Shown piece by piece: positions 17,481 to 26,737 of a stretch of DNA of 64,000 nucleotides. Position 1 is the stretch's first letter. Each line of letters starts with the position of its first letter. Source of the stretch: Phycisphaerales bacterium (GTDB taxonomy: Bacteria > Planctomycetota > Phycisphaerae > Phycisphaerales > SM1A02); NCBI GenBank assembly GCA_029268515.1, contig JAQWNP010000010.1, forward strand, positions 344,330 to 408,329. The letters are read 5' to 3'. The notes beneath the pieces are model-generated. The model was not told where the DNA came from and did not search any database. It saw nothing but the letters and a program-made list of their open reading frames with translations. The translations under genes and the position numbers were made by a program.

Positions 17481-18968
17481 ATGTCGACATCAACGATCCC
17501 GCATTTTATTGGCGGAAAACTAGAGTCCTTGGATGGATCTGAGGCTCGTAAAAATATCAATCCAGCAACTGGGCAGGCAGTGGGTATGGCTTCGCTTGAT
17601 TCGACCGACGCAGTTGATCGAGCTGTTCAGGCCGCGACCGAAGCGCTCCCCGCATGGTCTCAGACGCCCGTTGGTGATCGTGTTCAACATCTCTTTAGGT
17701 ACAAGATGGTGCTAGAAGCTCATATTGATGAGCTTGCAGACATCGTGGTGGAGGAACATGGCAAGACGAGGGGCGAGGCTATTGGATCTGTACGGCGTGG
17801 TATTGACTGTATTGAACATGCCTGTGGTGCGCCCGTCTTAATGCAGGGGCGAACGCTCCCACAGATTGCAGTGTCCTCGACATTTTGTCGGAGTGAAGAT
17901 CAGGGCGGAGTGGGAATTGACTCAGCAGTCGATCGTGTGCCAGTCGGTGTCTGTGCTGGTATCACGCCATTTAACTTTCCTGTCATGGTGCCGATGTGGA
18001 TGTGGCCCATGGCGATTGCAACAGGTAATACTTTTGTGCTCAAGCCTTCAGAAAAAGATCCTCGCTCTGCTTTGCGATGCGTGGAGCTCGCTCAAGAGGC
18101 AGGACTGCCAGCTGGCGTGCTTAATCTCGTTCATGGTGGTCATGAAGTCGTGAATCACCTACTCGCTCATCCAGAGGTAGCGGCTATTTCCTTTGTTGGA
18201 TCAACCGCGGCGGGTGAACATGTCTATCGAACTGCAGCAGCTCATGGTAAACGTGTTCAGTGCATGTGCGGTGCAAAGAATCATTCAATCATTATGCCTG
18301 ATGCAAATCAAGGTGCGGCTATTGATGGCGTTCTTGGATCAGCATTTGGAAATACGGGGCAACGGTGTCTTGCTGGGTCGGTTGTGGTTTGTGTAGGTGA
18401 TAGTGCGGACTGGCTTGTGCCTGGGTTGGTTAATGCTGCCCAGAAAATTAGGGTTGGCCCTGGTAATGAAGCTGATGTTGATATGGGACCGATGCAGGAT
18501 GCTGAATCACTCAGTCGCGTGCAGTCCTATATTGAGATTGGCGTAAATGAGGGGGCCACACTATTACTTGATGGTCGCCAGACATCAATGCCAAAGACGG
18601 GCTGTTTTGTTGGACCAACAATTTTTGATCATGTCACGCCCGACATGCGTGTCGGCCAAGAAGAGATCTTTGGCCCTGTCCTATCAGTGATGCGGGCCGC
18701 GTCGCTTGACGAGGCTGTGCAAATGGTCAATCGCTCTGAATATGGAAATATGGCCGTGATGTTTACAAACTCTGGGCATGCCGCTCGTAAGTTTGAGAAT
18801 ACAGTTGAGGCCGGCATGCTCGGCATCAATGTTGGAGTGCCCGCTCCGATGGCGGCGTTTCCTTTCGCGGGTTGGGGGCGTTCATTCTTCGGGGATCTTC
18901 ACACAAACGGCGAAGATGGATTCCGATTCTTTACAAAGTCACGTGTCACTGTGCGGCGTTGGCTATAG
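17481..18968 (+). CDS. mmsA: Methylmalonate/malonate-semialdehyde dehydrogenase (CoA-acylating)
   Basis: Cytosolic aldehyde dehydrogenase of the MmsA/IolA type, 495 aa, full length. It oxidises malonate semialdehyde (from beta-alanine) or methylmalonate semialdehyde to acetyl-CoA or propionyl-CoA with NAD and CoA. Seen: GITPFNFPVMVPMWM, the NAD motif FVGSTAAGEHVY, catalytic C296 in GQRCLAGS, and the family's IHFIGG-like start (HFIGGKLES). The semialdehyde produced by the aminotransferase at 21464 is the natural substrate here. First gene of a five-gene + strand run with spacers of 30, 67, 16 and 4 bases. GGGAG lies about 9 bases before the ATG. Confidence 0.93.
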   Translation: MSTSTIPHFIGGKLESLDGSEARKNINPATGQAVGMASLDSTDAVDRAVQAATEALPAWSQTPVGDRVQHLFRYKMVLEAHIDELADIVVEEHGKTRGEAIGSVRRGIDCIEHACGAPVLMQGRTLPQIAVSSTFCRSEDQGGVGIDSAVDRVPVGVCAGITPFNFPVMVPMWMWPMAIATGNTFVLKPSEKDPRSALRCVELAQEAGLPAGVLNLVHGGHEVVNHLLAHPEVAAISFVGSTAAGEHVYRTAAAHGKRVQCMCGAKNHSIIMPDANQGAAIDGVLGSAFGNTGQRCLAGSVVVCVGDSADWLVPGLVNAAQKIRVGPGNEADVDMGPMQDAESLSRVQSYIEIGVNEGATLLLDGRQTSMPKTGCFVGPTIFDHVTPDMRVGQEEIFGPVLSVMRAASLDEAVQMVNRSEYGNMAVMFTNSGHAARKFENTVEAGMLGINVGVPAPMAAFPFAGWGRSFFGDLHTNGEDGFRFFTKSRVTVRRWL

Positions 18969-18998
18969 GCGAGCTCAGCACCAATAAGGAAGATCGAA

Positions 18999-19868
18999 AT
19001 GCCACGCGTAACAAGAGCAGCACTCATACAAGCATCAAATCCAATACAGGGTTCAGAAGATCTTGTTGCGATTAAGAAAGCAATGATTGATAAGCATCTT
19101 GATCTGCTTTCAGTGGCGGCAAGTAAGGGGGCTCAGGTTTGCTGTTTACAAGAAATTTTTTACGGTCCGTATTTCTGTGCAGAGCAAGATACCCGTTGGT
19201 ATGCCACTGCTGAAGCAGTTCCTGATGGACCGACGATTACGCTTATGCAAAAGCAAGCGAAAAAGCTTGGCATGATTTTGGTGGTACCAATTTATGAAGA
19301 AGCAATGCCAGGTGTGTACTACAACACTGCTGCTGTTATTGATGAGAATGGCAACTATTTAGGGAAGTATCGAAAGCACCATATTCCTCATTGCAATCCA
19401 GGGTTCTGGGAAAAGTTTTACTTCAAGCCAGGTGACCTTGGGTATCCAGTCTTCGATACTTCAGCAGGAAAAATTGGCGTGTACATCTGCTATGACCGAC
19501 ACTTTCCAGAAGGGGCTCGAGAGCTTGGTCTTAACGGGGCTGAGATCGTTTTCAATCCTTCAGCAACCGTGGCTGGACTGAGTGAGTATCTATGGAAGCT
19601 TGAGCAACCTGCTCATGCCGTGGCCAATCAGTATTTTGTAGGCGCTATTAATCGTGTTGGTACCGAAGCACCTTGGAATATTGGTGAATTTTATGGAACG
19701 TCCTACTTCTGTGATCCGCGTGGGCAGATGGTTTCTGAAGCAAGTCGAGACCAAGATGAGGTGTTGGTTGCTGATCTCGATCTAGACATGATTCAAGAAG
19801 TACGAGATACGTGGCAATTTTTCCGAGATCGTCGACCAGAAAGCTACGAGCAGATATCAAGCTGGTAG
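18999..19868 (+). CDS. Beta-ureidopropionase (N-carbamoyl-beta-alanine amidohydrolase)
   Basis: Nitrilase-superfamily amidase, 289 aa. Catalytic triad seen as E52 (LQEIFYG), K126 (KYRKHHIP) and C164 (ICYDRHFPE). The HIPH...GFWEKFYF block and the ending RDRRPESYEQI match beta-ureidopropionases and N-carbamoylputrescine amidases. Placed between a malonate-semialdehyde dehydrogenase and a dihydropyrimidinase, the ureidopropionase role (N-carbamoyl-beta-alanine to beta-alanine, CO2 and ammonia) is the better reading. Cytosolic, likely a homo-oligomer by family. An N-carbamoylputrescine amidase activity cannot be excluded. Confidence 0.9.
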   Translation: MPRVTRAALIQASNPIQGSEDLVAIKKAMIDKHLDLLSVAASKGAQVCCLQEIFYGPYFCAEQDTRWYATAEAVPDGPTITLMQKQAKKLGMILVVPIYEEAMPGVYYNTAAVIDENGNYLGKYRKHHIPHCNPGFWEKFYFKPGDLGYPVFDTSAGKIGVYICYDRHFPEGARELGLNGAEIVFNPSATVAGLSEYLWKLEQPAHAVANQYFVGAINRVGTEAPWNIGEFYGTSYFCDPRGQMVSEASRDQDEVLVADLDLDMIQEVRDTWQFFRDRRPESYEQISSW

Positions 19869-19935
19869 TCACGAATAGCCAAAGATTGGATTAGGCATCT
19901 TGAATTATGTTCTTAGATCAGAGGTTTGAAAGCTA

Positions 19936-21447
19936 ATGGAATCTCTGAACGAGTCATTATCAAATCCAGATTTATGTCCTGTCCCATATTCGCAGCGAAC
20001 ATGGTCGATGTGGAACATCGCAGCGTTGTGGATCGGTATGGCTGTATGCATACCAACATATCTGTTGGCGTCAGGAATGATTGCAATGGGAATGAACTGG
20101 TGGCAAGCAACGGCCACAGTTTTGATCGGCAATCTTATCGTTCTTATTCCTATGATGTTGATTGGTCATGTGGGTCCAAAGTACGGCATTCCATTTCCCG
20201 TCTTTGCGCGTGCAAGCTTCGGTACCAAAGGCGCTCATATTCCGGCCATTGCCAGAGCCTTGGTCGCTTGCGGGTGGTTTGGTATTCAGACGTGGATCGG
20301 TGGAGGCGCGATTTATTCAATTCTTGGTGCCCTGGGGTGGATTGATACCACTACTGACACACATGTTATTGGCTTTCTCGGAATCACCACATTGCAGTTC
20401 CTTTGTTTTCTCGCTTTTTGGCTCGTGCATGTGGTCATCATTTGGACTGGTATCGAGTCTATAAAGTGGCTCGAGGTTTGGGCAGCGCCATTTCTTATTG
20501 CATGCGGCGCTGCTTTACTCATTTGGGCCTTGGTTAAGGTGCCTAGTGATGCGGTTCTGTTTAATAGTGATACGCGTTTTGGTGAGGATAGTGGTTTCTG
20601 GTGGGTGTTCTGGCCACAGTTGACAGCAGTGGTTGGTTTCTGGGCAACGCTTAGTCTCAATATTCCAGATTTCACTCGATACTGCCGTACTCAGAAGGAC
20701 CAGGTGGTGGGTCAGCTTATTGGATTACCCCCAACCATGACTTTCTTTTGTTTCATTGGCATTGTTGTCACAGGTGCAACATTCATCATTTTCGGCGAGT
20801 CAATCTGGGATCCCATTAAGCTTGTTGAGTTACTCGGTTCGAAGACGATCGTCGTGATCGCATTGTTTGCACTGTTACTGGCAACACTCTCTACTAATTT
20901 GGCAGCAAATGTAGTCAGCCCTGCAAATGGCTTCTCAAATCTCTTCCCACAGCGTATTAGTTTTCGTATTGGTGGCATGATCACAGCTGTTATTGGTGTC
21001 GTGATTATGCCATGGCGTTTATTGACAGATCTGCAAGAGTACATTTATACATGGCTCTTAGGCTACAGTGCATTACTGGGGCCAATAGCTGGCATTATGT
21101 TATGTGATTATTTTATCTTGCGACGTACACGACTCGACTTGAAGGGCCTCTATGATCCACGTGGTGTTTATGCAGGTATTAATTGGATCGCTGTTGCTAC
21201 GCTGGTGTTAGCGGTACTGCCTAATATCCCAGGTTTCATTAACGCAGTAACAAACACGGCTGGAACTGAAGAGGCACTATTTTGGTCGTTCTTTGATCGC
21301 CTCTATGATTACGCGTGGTTTATTGGTGTAGCGCTAAGCGTTATCATTTACTGGTTACTTATGCAATTGACTCCTGGTCGAGCAGCCCCTGCAATGTATG
21401 AGCAGCTTGAGTTTACAGGTGGCACAAATAAAGAGCTTTCGAGATAA
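19936..21447 (+). CDS. NCS1-family nucleobase/allantoin permease
   Basis: Inner-membrane nucleobase:cation symporter-1, 503 aa, about 12 helices. Family blocks: NPDLCPVPYSQRTWSMWN at the N-terminus, the helix-1 region NIAALWIGMAVCIPTYLLAS, and GIPFPVFARASFG. Given the flanking pathway genes it most likely imports uracil, thymine or a dihydropyrimidine/hydantoin with Na+ or H+. The same family also carries allantoin and cytosine, so the substrate is inferred from context. It lies in the middle of the catabolic operon, 67 bases after the ureidopropionase gene. Confidence 0.9.
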   Translation: MESLNESLSNPDLCPVPYSQRTWSMWNIAALWIGMAVCIPTYLLASGMIAMGMNWWQATATVLIGNLIVLIPMMLIGHVGPKYGIPFPVFARASFGTKGAHIPAIARALVACGWFGIQTWIGGGAIYSILGALGWIDTTTDTHVIGFLGITTLQFLCFLAFWLVHVVIIWTGIESIKWLEVWAAPFLIACGAALLIWALVKVPSDAVLFNSDTRFGEDSGFWWVFWPQLTAVVGFWATLSLNIPDFTRYCRTQKDQVVGQLIGLPPTMTFFCFIGIVVTGATFIIFGESIWDPIKLVELLGSKTIVVIALFALLLATLSTNLAANVVSPANGFSNLFPQRISFRIGGMITAVIGVVIMPWRLLTDLQEYIYTWLLGYSALLGPIAGIMLCDYFILRRTRLDLKGLYDPRGVYAGINWIAVATLVLAVLPNIPGFINAVTNTAGTEEALFWSFFDRLYDYAWFIGVALSVIIYWLLMQLTPGRAAPAMYEQLEFTGGTNKELSR

Positions 21448-21463
21448 AAGGCTGGATATCAAT

Positions 21464-22834
21464 ATGAACAAGGATGCTGAAAACACACCTCCGCTACCTG
21501 CCTGTGCATTTACGCCACTTCCTTATGATGGACCATCACGCGACGAAGTGCTGGCCATGCGTCGGGAATTTCTAACGCCGGCACTTGTGACTTATTACAG
21601 TGATCCAATCATGATTGTCCAGGGCCATATGCAGTGGCTTTTCGATGAAAAAGGACGACGGTATTTAGATGCCATCGGAGGTATCGTTACTGTTTCGGTT
21701 GGTCATTGCCATCCAAAGATACTTGAGGCTGTTCGTGAGCAGAATGAGAGACTGCAGCATACGACAACCATCTATTTGCATCCGAATGTTGCTGAGTTTG
21801 GAAAACTGTTGGCATCAACGTTTCCTAAAAAATCAGGTCTTGGTGTGAGTTACTTCACCAGTTCAGGAAGTGAGGCCAATGAACTGGCGATGTTGATGGC
21901 ACGGGTTCATACCGGTAACTTCGAAATGCTGTCATTACGAAATTCTTATCACGGACTCACGAATCAGGCGATGGGGCTCACCGCGCTGCATAATTGGAAA
22001 TATCCATATCCACATGGCATAGGCGTGACGCATGTGCCTTGTCCAGATCGATACCGAGGCCCATTTGGATATGAGGATCCAGAAGCAGGACCAAAGTATG
22101 CAGCTGGTGTAAAGGAAGTCTTAACATACGACACTCCAGGTCAAGTTGCTGGTTTTATCGCTGAGCCAATCCAAGGGGTGGGTGGGGCAGTCGAGTTACC
22201 GCCGGGATACTTGCAGCATGTGTATCAGTTAGTGCGGGATGCAGGTGGCATCTGTATTAGTGATGAAGTCCAAACTGGATTCGGACGGACTGGCACAGCA
22301 TTCTGGGGATTTGAAAACCACCATGTCGTGCCTGACATGGTAACGATGGCAAAAGGTATCGGAAATGGCGTGCCTTTAGCATGCTGCTGCACACGAGCAG
22401 ATATCGCAGAATCAATGGTGCAACGCTTGCATTTCAATACCTATGGTGGAAATCCGATGTCAACTGCACAGGGGCTTGCCACATTACAGATGATCTTGCA
22501 AGATAATGTTCAGGGGCATGCACATGAAATAGGTTCTTATCTAAAAGAAGGGCTTACTGAACTGAAGTCTAGGCATTCATTGGTAGGAGATGTGCGAGGG
22601 CAGGGTTTAATGTTGGGCATGGAATTGGTCAGTGAGCATGGCAGTAAAACGCCTGCTACAGCCGAAACGGCACAGGTTCATGAGCGAGCGAAAGATCTTG
22701 GTTTATTGTTAGGAAAGGGTGGCCTGCACGGAAATGTTCTTCGAATCAAGCCTCCCATGTGTATTGATCGAGCGGATTGTGATTTCTTATGTAGAGTGCT
22801 CGACATATGTTTAACCGAAGCAGAGAGGTCTTAG
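21464..22834 (+). CDS. Class III aminotransferase, AGXT2/beta-alanine:pyruvate type
   Basis: PLP-dependent aminotransferase, about 456 aa. Seen: YLDAIGGIVTVSVGHCHP near the N-terminus, the PLP-phosphate region FTSSGSEANELA, EPIQGVGG, ISDEVQTGFGRTG, and the Schiff-base lysine K297 in TMAKGIGNG. It is closest in feel to alanine-glyoxylate aminotransferase 2, a group that also transaminates beta-alanine. In this operon it should convert beta-alanine and pyruvate or glyoxylate to malonate semialdehyde. The frame is open back to 21398, but that start lies inside the permease gene; the ATG at 21464 gives the usual length. The dihydropyrimidinase ATG follows four bases after the stop. Confidence 0.9.
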   Translation: MNKDAENTPPLPACAFTPLPYDGPSRDEVLAMRREFLTPALVTYYSDPIMIVQGHMQWLFDEKGRRYLDAIGGIVTVSVGHCHPKILEAVREQNERLQHTTTIYLHPNVAEFGKLLASTFPKKSGLGVSYFTSSGSEANELAMLMARVHTGNFEMLSLRNSYHGLTNQAMGLTALHNWKYPYPHGIGVTHVPCPDRYRGPFGYEDPEAGPKYAAGVKEVLTYDTPGQVAGFIAEPIQGVGGAVELPPGYLQHVYQLVRDAGGICISDEVQTGFGRTGTAFWGFENHHVVPDMVTMAKGIGNGVPLACCCTRADIAESMVQRLHFNTYGGNPMSTAQGLATLQMILQDNVQGHAHEIGSYLKEGLTELKSRHSLVGDVRGQGLMLGMELVSEHGSKTPATAETAQVHERAKDLGLLLGKGGLHGNVLRIKPPMCIDRADCDFLCRVLDICLTEAERS

Positions 22835-22838
22835 ATAG

Positions 22839-24242
22839 ATGCCATTGTTAATTCGTAATGGTCGTGTAATCACCTCTGATCAAGATGTCATGGCCGATGT
22901 GTATGCTGAGGGTGAGACTATTACCCGTCTTGAGCCTGCTATTGATTTAGCGAGCTTGCCGTCAGATACCACAGTAATTGATGCAGATGGAAAACTTGTG
23001 TTTCCGGGTTTTATTGATCCTCATGTGCATATTCATCTGCCATTTATGGGTACGAATGCAATTGACGATCATGCCTCAGCAACTCAAGCAGCAATTGTAG
23101 GTGGCACAACATCAATTATTGAAATGATTTGTCCAGGGCCGCAAGATGAGCCAAGTGCAGCATTTAATGAGTGGAAAAAATTAGCTGAAGACCGATCGAC
23201 GGGGTCTTGTTGTGATTTTAGTTTTCATCTGTCGGTGGTGAGATTTGATGAGCTTGCAAGAAAACAGGTTCGTGAACTTGTGAGAGATGAAGGTATCCGC
23301 TCTTTTAAGATATTTCTGGCCTACAAAGGTGCACTTGATATCTCTGATGAAAATCTTTTTTCTCTGCTTGAGATGGCAAACGAGCTTGGCATTGTCGTGA
23401 CTGCTCATTGTGAAAATGCTGCCGCAATTGATCTCATGCAAAAGCGTTTGATTGCTGAGGGTAAGACAGGGCCGCAATGGCATGAGCCTTCTCGGCCTCG
23501 TAGTGTTGAGGCTGCTGGTGTTAATCATCTTTGTGCATTTGCCGAGCTGACAGGCGCTCATATTTATATCGTTCATACATCTTGTAATGCAGCCTTAGAG
23601 CAGGCACTTGGTGGACGGTCGCGCGGGGTGAATGTTTCTATCGAGGCGGTGGCACCCCATCTCGTTCTTGACAAGACATATGCAGAACGTGAGGATTTTG
23701 AAGGCGCAAAATATGTGATGTCGCCACCATTGCGTGATAGCGAAGAGCATAAGGCACTCTGGAATGCACTCGCTCGCCGTGATATTGCCACGGTCGGTAC
23801 AGATCATGCGCCTTTCAACTTTGCTGGTCAGAAAGATATGGGGCGCAAAGAATTCACAGCAATACCAAATGGCATTCCATCGATACAAGAGCGTATTGAT
23901 TTGCTGCATACGTATGGCGTTTGCACCGGTCGAATAGACCTAAATGTACTGGTTGATGCATGTTCAACACAGTCAGCAAAGATTTTTGGCATGTATCCTC
24001 AGAAGGGAACAATTGCAGTGGGATCAGATGCTGACCTTGTGGTTTATGATCCGAACTATAGAGGCAAGTTCACGGTGGATGACAGTCTTTCAAAAGTCGA
24101 CTACTGCGGTTTCGAGGGTATGGACCGCTGTGGTAGAGCTGAGTATGTCACGCTTCGTGGGAAGCTTGTGGCTCAAGAGGGTCGGTATATTGGTGGTGAC
24201 GCCAATGGCCAGTACATTGTTCGTGAATTTCTAAGTGTCTAA
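22839..24242 (+). CDS. Dihydropyrimidinase (D-hydantoinase family)
   Basis: Cyclic amidohydrolase, 467 aa. It opens 5,6-dihydrouracil or dihydrothymine to N-carbamoyl-beta-alanine or its methyl derivative. Binuclear zinc ligands are visible: H62 and H64 (DPHVHIHL), the carbamylated lysine K157 (SFKIFLAYKG), H190 (TAHCENA), H246 (VHTSC) and D322 (GTDHAPF). The set is complete. Hydantoinases share these residues, but the neighbouring ureidopropionase and PreA point to the pyrimidine role. The last four bases overlap the end of the convergent preA gene. Confidence 0.92.
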   Translation: MPLLIRNGRVITSDQDVMADVYAEGETITRLEPAIDLASLPSDTTVIDADGKLVFPGFIDPHVHIHLPFMGTNAIDDHASATQAAIVGGTTSIIEMICPGPQDEPSAAFNEWKKLAEDRSTGSCCDFSFHLSVVRFDELARKQVRELVRDEGIRSFKIFLAYKGALDISDENLFSLLEMANELGIVVTAHCENAAAIDLMQKRLIAEGKTGPQWHEPSRPRSVEAAGVNHLCAFAELTGAHIYIVHTSCNAALEQALGGRSRGVNVSIEAVAPHLVLDKTYAEREDFEGAKYVMSPPLRDSEEHKALWNALARRDIATVGTDHAPFNFAGQKDMGRKEFTAIPNGIPSIQERIDLLHTYGVCTGRIDLNVLVDACSTQSAKIFGMYPQKGTIAVGSDADLVVYDPNYRGKFTVDDSLSKVDYCGFEGMDRCGRAEYVTLRGKLVAQEGRYIGGDANGQYIVREFLSV

Positions 24243-25492
24243 TCGTTAGCGACCAAATCGTTGGACTGTTCGACAAACTTCTCTCCATCCCAGCGTTTAT
24301 CTTCTGTAACCATACCAGCACGCGCTGCTTTGTCTGCGGCTTTAACTGCAGCCTGACGACGTACAAGCTCTGCATGAGTTGTAAAGTACTGTAGCGCGTG
24401 ACCACGGAAATCATCAATGGTGTTGAAGTTATGCAGTTCCATAAACGCGGTGAGTTGTTCACACATTGTTTTAACGAGGCTGTAGCCATGTATCATGACT
24501 CCAGTGCAAACCTGTATGGTGGAAGCGCCCAATAAAATGAATTGAGCAGCATCATCGCCAGTCTCAATGCCTCCTATTGCCGAGAGACTTCGGTCAGAGA
24601 AATTGCCTGCGTTCGTCTGCGGGTCAAAATGACCGATTGCTGAGATTTTTCCCGTATCCAGTGAAGCTGACTTGCGATCAGGTGCTGGTATTGCGTCAAG
24701 TGCTTCTGGAATCGGCTTGCCGGAGTTTCCACCGTACATCATTGTTGCCAATTCCATGACCATTCGTAGGGCGATAGGCCGAACAGCTTTACAGGAATAG
24801 CCACCAGGTACGGTAAATCCCTCGACGGTTGGTTCAGGCCGAAGTGTATTGAGGTCGACGCTCATGACACTCAAGATGGTATTGATAGCAGAAACGCCAT
24901 CGCAGCCTGCCGCTAAAGCTGCTCGAGCGGGGTCTTCAATGTGGGTAATGTTTGGAGTCATCTTGGCCCATATGGGAACCTTCGATACTTCTTTAACCCA
25001 TGCACTTACTTCAGCGACGATGTCAGAATCTTGTCCCATCGCAGAACCCATTTTGCGTTCAGGTAGTCCGTGAGGGCATGAAAAATTGAGTTCAAAGGCA
25101 TCGACACCAGCCTCTTGGCAACGTTCTGTAATTTCTTGCCACGTATCTTTTCGATACTCTTCCATAATGGAAGCAATCAATATTCCATCTGGATAAAGGT
25201 CTTTGACTTTCTTGAACTCATCGATCCATGACTCGAAAGATCGATCAGAAATAAGTTCAATATTTTCCCATCCAAGGACCTCTCGCGTTTCACTTGCGCG
25301 AAGCCGAGCATAACGTGGCGCAACATTCGTGACCTTGTCTGCATCAAGAGAAATAGTTTTGGCGATTACCGCTCCCCAACCTTCTTTAAAGGCCTTCTCA
25401 ATGACATTGGCATTTGTTCCTGGAGGGCCAGATCCAATCACAAAAGGATTGGGTAGCTTCAGGCCATTGACTTCAACTTCTAGGGTCACCAT
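24239..25492 (-). CDS. preA: Dihydropyrimidine dehydrogenase catalytic subunit, PreA-like
   Basis: FMN flavoprotein with a dihydroorotate-dehydrogenase-type barrel. It reduces uracil/thymine, the first step of the pathway encoded next to it. Seen: LPNPFVIGSGPPGTN at the N-terminus and the active-site cysteine block NFSCPHGLPERKMG, which matches the SCPHGMxERxMG of mammalian DPD and E. coli PreA, then SAINTILSVMSVD. The C-terminal two-cluster ferredoxin domain of E. coli PreA is absent: no CxxCxxC occurs after the barrel, and the protein ends in a Lys/Ala-rich helix. No preT-like gene is present in the window. The frame opens at 25549, but MVTLEVEVNG at 25492 is the expected N-terminus and has GGGAG about ten bases upstream. 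Confidence 0.87.
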   Translation of the reverse strand: MVTLEVEVNGLKLPNPFVIGSGPPGTNANVIEKAFKEGWGAVIAKTISLDADKVTNVAPRYARLRASETREVLGWENIELISDRSFESWIDEFKKVKDLYPDGILIASIMEEYRKDTWQEITERCQEAGVDAFELNFSCPHGLPERKMGSAMGQDSDIVAEVSAWVKEVSKVPIWAKMTPNITHIEDPARAALAAGCDGVSAINTILSVMSVDLNTLRPEPTVEGFTVPGGYSCKAVRPIALRMVMELATMMYGGNSGKPIPEALDAIPAPDRKSASLDTGKISAIGHFDPQTNAGNFSDRSLSAIGGIETGDDAAQFILLGASTIQVCTGVMIHGYSLVKTMCEQLTAFMELHNFNTIDDFRGHALQYFTTHAELVRRQAAVKAADKAARAGMVTEDKRWDGEKFVEQSNDLVAND

Positions 25493-25882
25493 CGAAGAAA
25501 TACTCCCATGTAACGAACTTGTGCAGATCAAGAGAGGGCACTTGATCAATCAAGTACTTGCCGTGCGCGGTGGAAAGATTCTCTTTTTTAAGGTCTGAAT
25601 CTATGGCCACTATGGATCAATAGTATCTGTATGCAGTCATTATGGACTGTTCGGGATCGGAGTGTGGTCGAATTGACTGGAGAAATGCCTTTGAGAGACT
25701 CTCGGACCGCTTTTTATTGGCACTCCATAAATGACTGCAAAAGAACGACTTATGTTCAAAATAGTTCTATACTTGAGAGGTAGGGATGATCTATGGCCTT
25801 GGCTTTGCGAAGCCGAATAGGCAGCGAAAGCGGGTAGATCAAAAAGTGGTTTTCAGAAACCTCTTCTGGGAATGAGAAAGAG
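25493..25882. other. Intergenic, divergent region upstream of preA
   Basis: About 390 bases between preA (minus) and the exported protein gene (plus). The promoters of both must lie here. I see no clear operator, hairpin terminator or RNA. A GAGA-rich ribosome site precedes the ATG at 25883. Confidence 0.35.
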
Positions 25883-26611
25883 ATGCGAGTCCAATTCTGG
25901 AATTCCATAACGGTCGTTGTCGTCTGTGTAATGACGACTGCTGTCAATGCAGATGTCTTTGATATGACCTTTGCAAATAACAACACGTATGGTTATTCAG
26001 ATCTTGGAAGTGATTCCATGGTTGATGAAGCCACTGGCTCTATCATTGAAAATCCATTCTGTGGTGTTGCCAATACTGAGCTCGTATTTGGTTCGAGCAT
26101 GTCAATCGGCAGTACGGAAAACGACACTGCTTGGGATGGCTATTCACTGAGCGCTTTTGGAACGAGCCTGGCGACTTATTCAGGTGAAGAAAATAATGGC
26201 TACAAAACCATATCCAAAAGCAAGACAGTTATTAAATTTACCATAGAAAATGATGCGCTGTTTTCACTCGATGTTCAAGTCAGTAGCACCAATCAAGATG
26301 GTGGTAATTATTCAAAGGGATCACTTGTAGATTCAAGCGGGCTTGTTGTTGCAGGATGGAATTCGCTTGATCGTAGTGTTTTCGATTTTGATGGTATGCT
26401 GAAAGCAGGTGAGACCTACCATCTCCGTGCTCTATCTAGGTCAAGAGTAAAAGATAGTATGGAAGTTGGTCTAGAAGCTTTTGGAGAATTCAACCTGTCG
26501 ATGAGCACGACTTCACTACTGATTCCGCTTCCTTCTGCGATGCTATTCGGGCTCGTGGGCCTAGGTGGTATTGCTTTAGGTAGGCGTCGAAGCAGGACTG
26601 AGGCCCAATAA
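25883..26611 (+). CDS. Secreted protein with PEP-CTERM-like C-terminal sorting tail
   Basis: 242 aa. Signal peptide (ending VNA-DVF, about residue 23), then a beta-rich, Ser/Asn/Gly-rich body with no motif I know. The C-terminus is tripartite: a short motif IPLPSA, a hydrophobic helix MLFGLVGLGGIALG, and a basic end RRRSR. That is the layout of PEP-CTERM/VPLP exosortase-processed proteins, with IPLP in place of VPEP. Such proteins are cut and anchored by an exosortase, which is not in this window. It stands alone between preA and the second MFS gene. It is the only exported protein here using this sort of tail rather than the dockerin. Confidence 0.7.
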   Translation: MRVQFWNSITVVVVCVMTTAVNADVFDMTFANNNTYGYSDLGSDSMVDEATGSIIENPFCGVANTELVFGSSMSIGSTENDTAWDGYSLSAFGTSLATYSGEENNGYKTISKSKTVIKFTIENDALFSLDVQVSSTNQDGGNYSKGSLVDSSGLVVAGWNSLDRSVFDFDGMLKAGETYHLRALSRSRVKDSMEVGLEAFGEFNLSMSTTSLLIPLPSAMLFGLVGLGGIALGRRRSRTEAQ

Positions 26612-26737
26612 TCAATCTGGCTCATGAAAGCACGATAATCACTCTCTTGGATATTATTTTAGTTGGGTCGGTAGTAAACTGACCCGAGAACTACAATATG
26701 CCAAAGCACTATCTTAGGGCTTGAGTGAGATCGCTGA

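Noticed and set aside
26660-26690. Inverted repeat GGGTC...GACCC before the second MFS gene
   Set aside because: Short stem, no T tract, so not a supported terminator.
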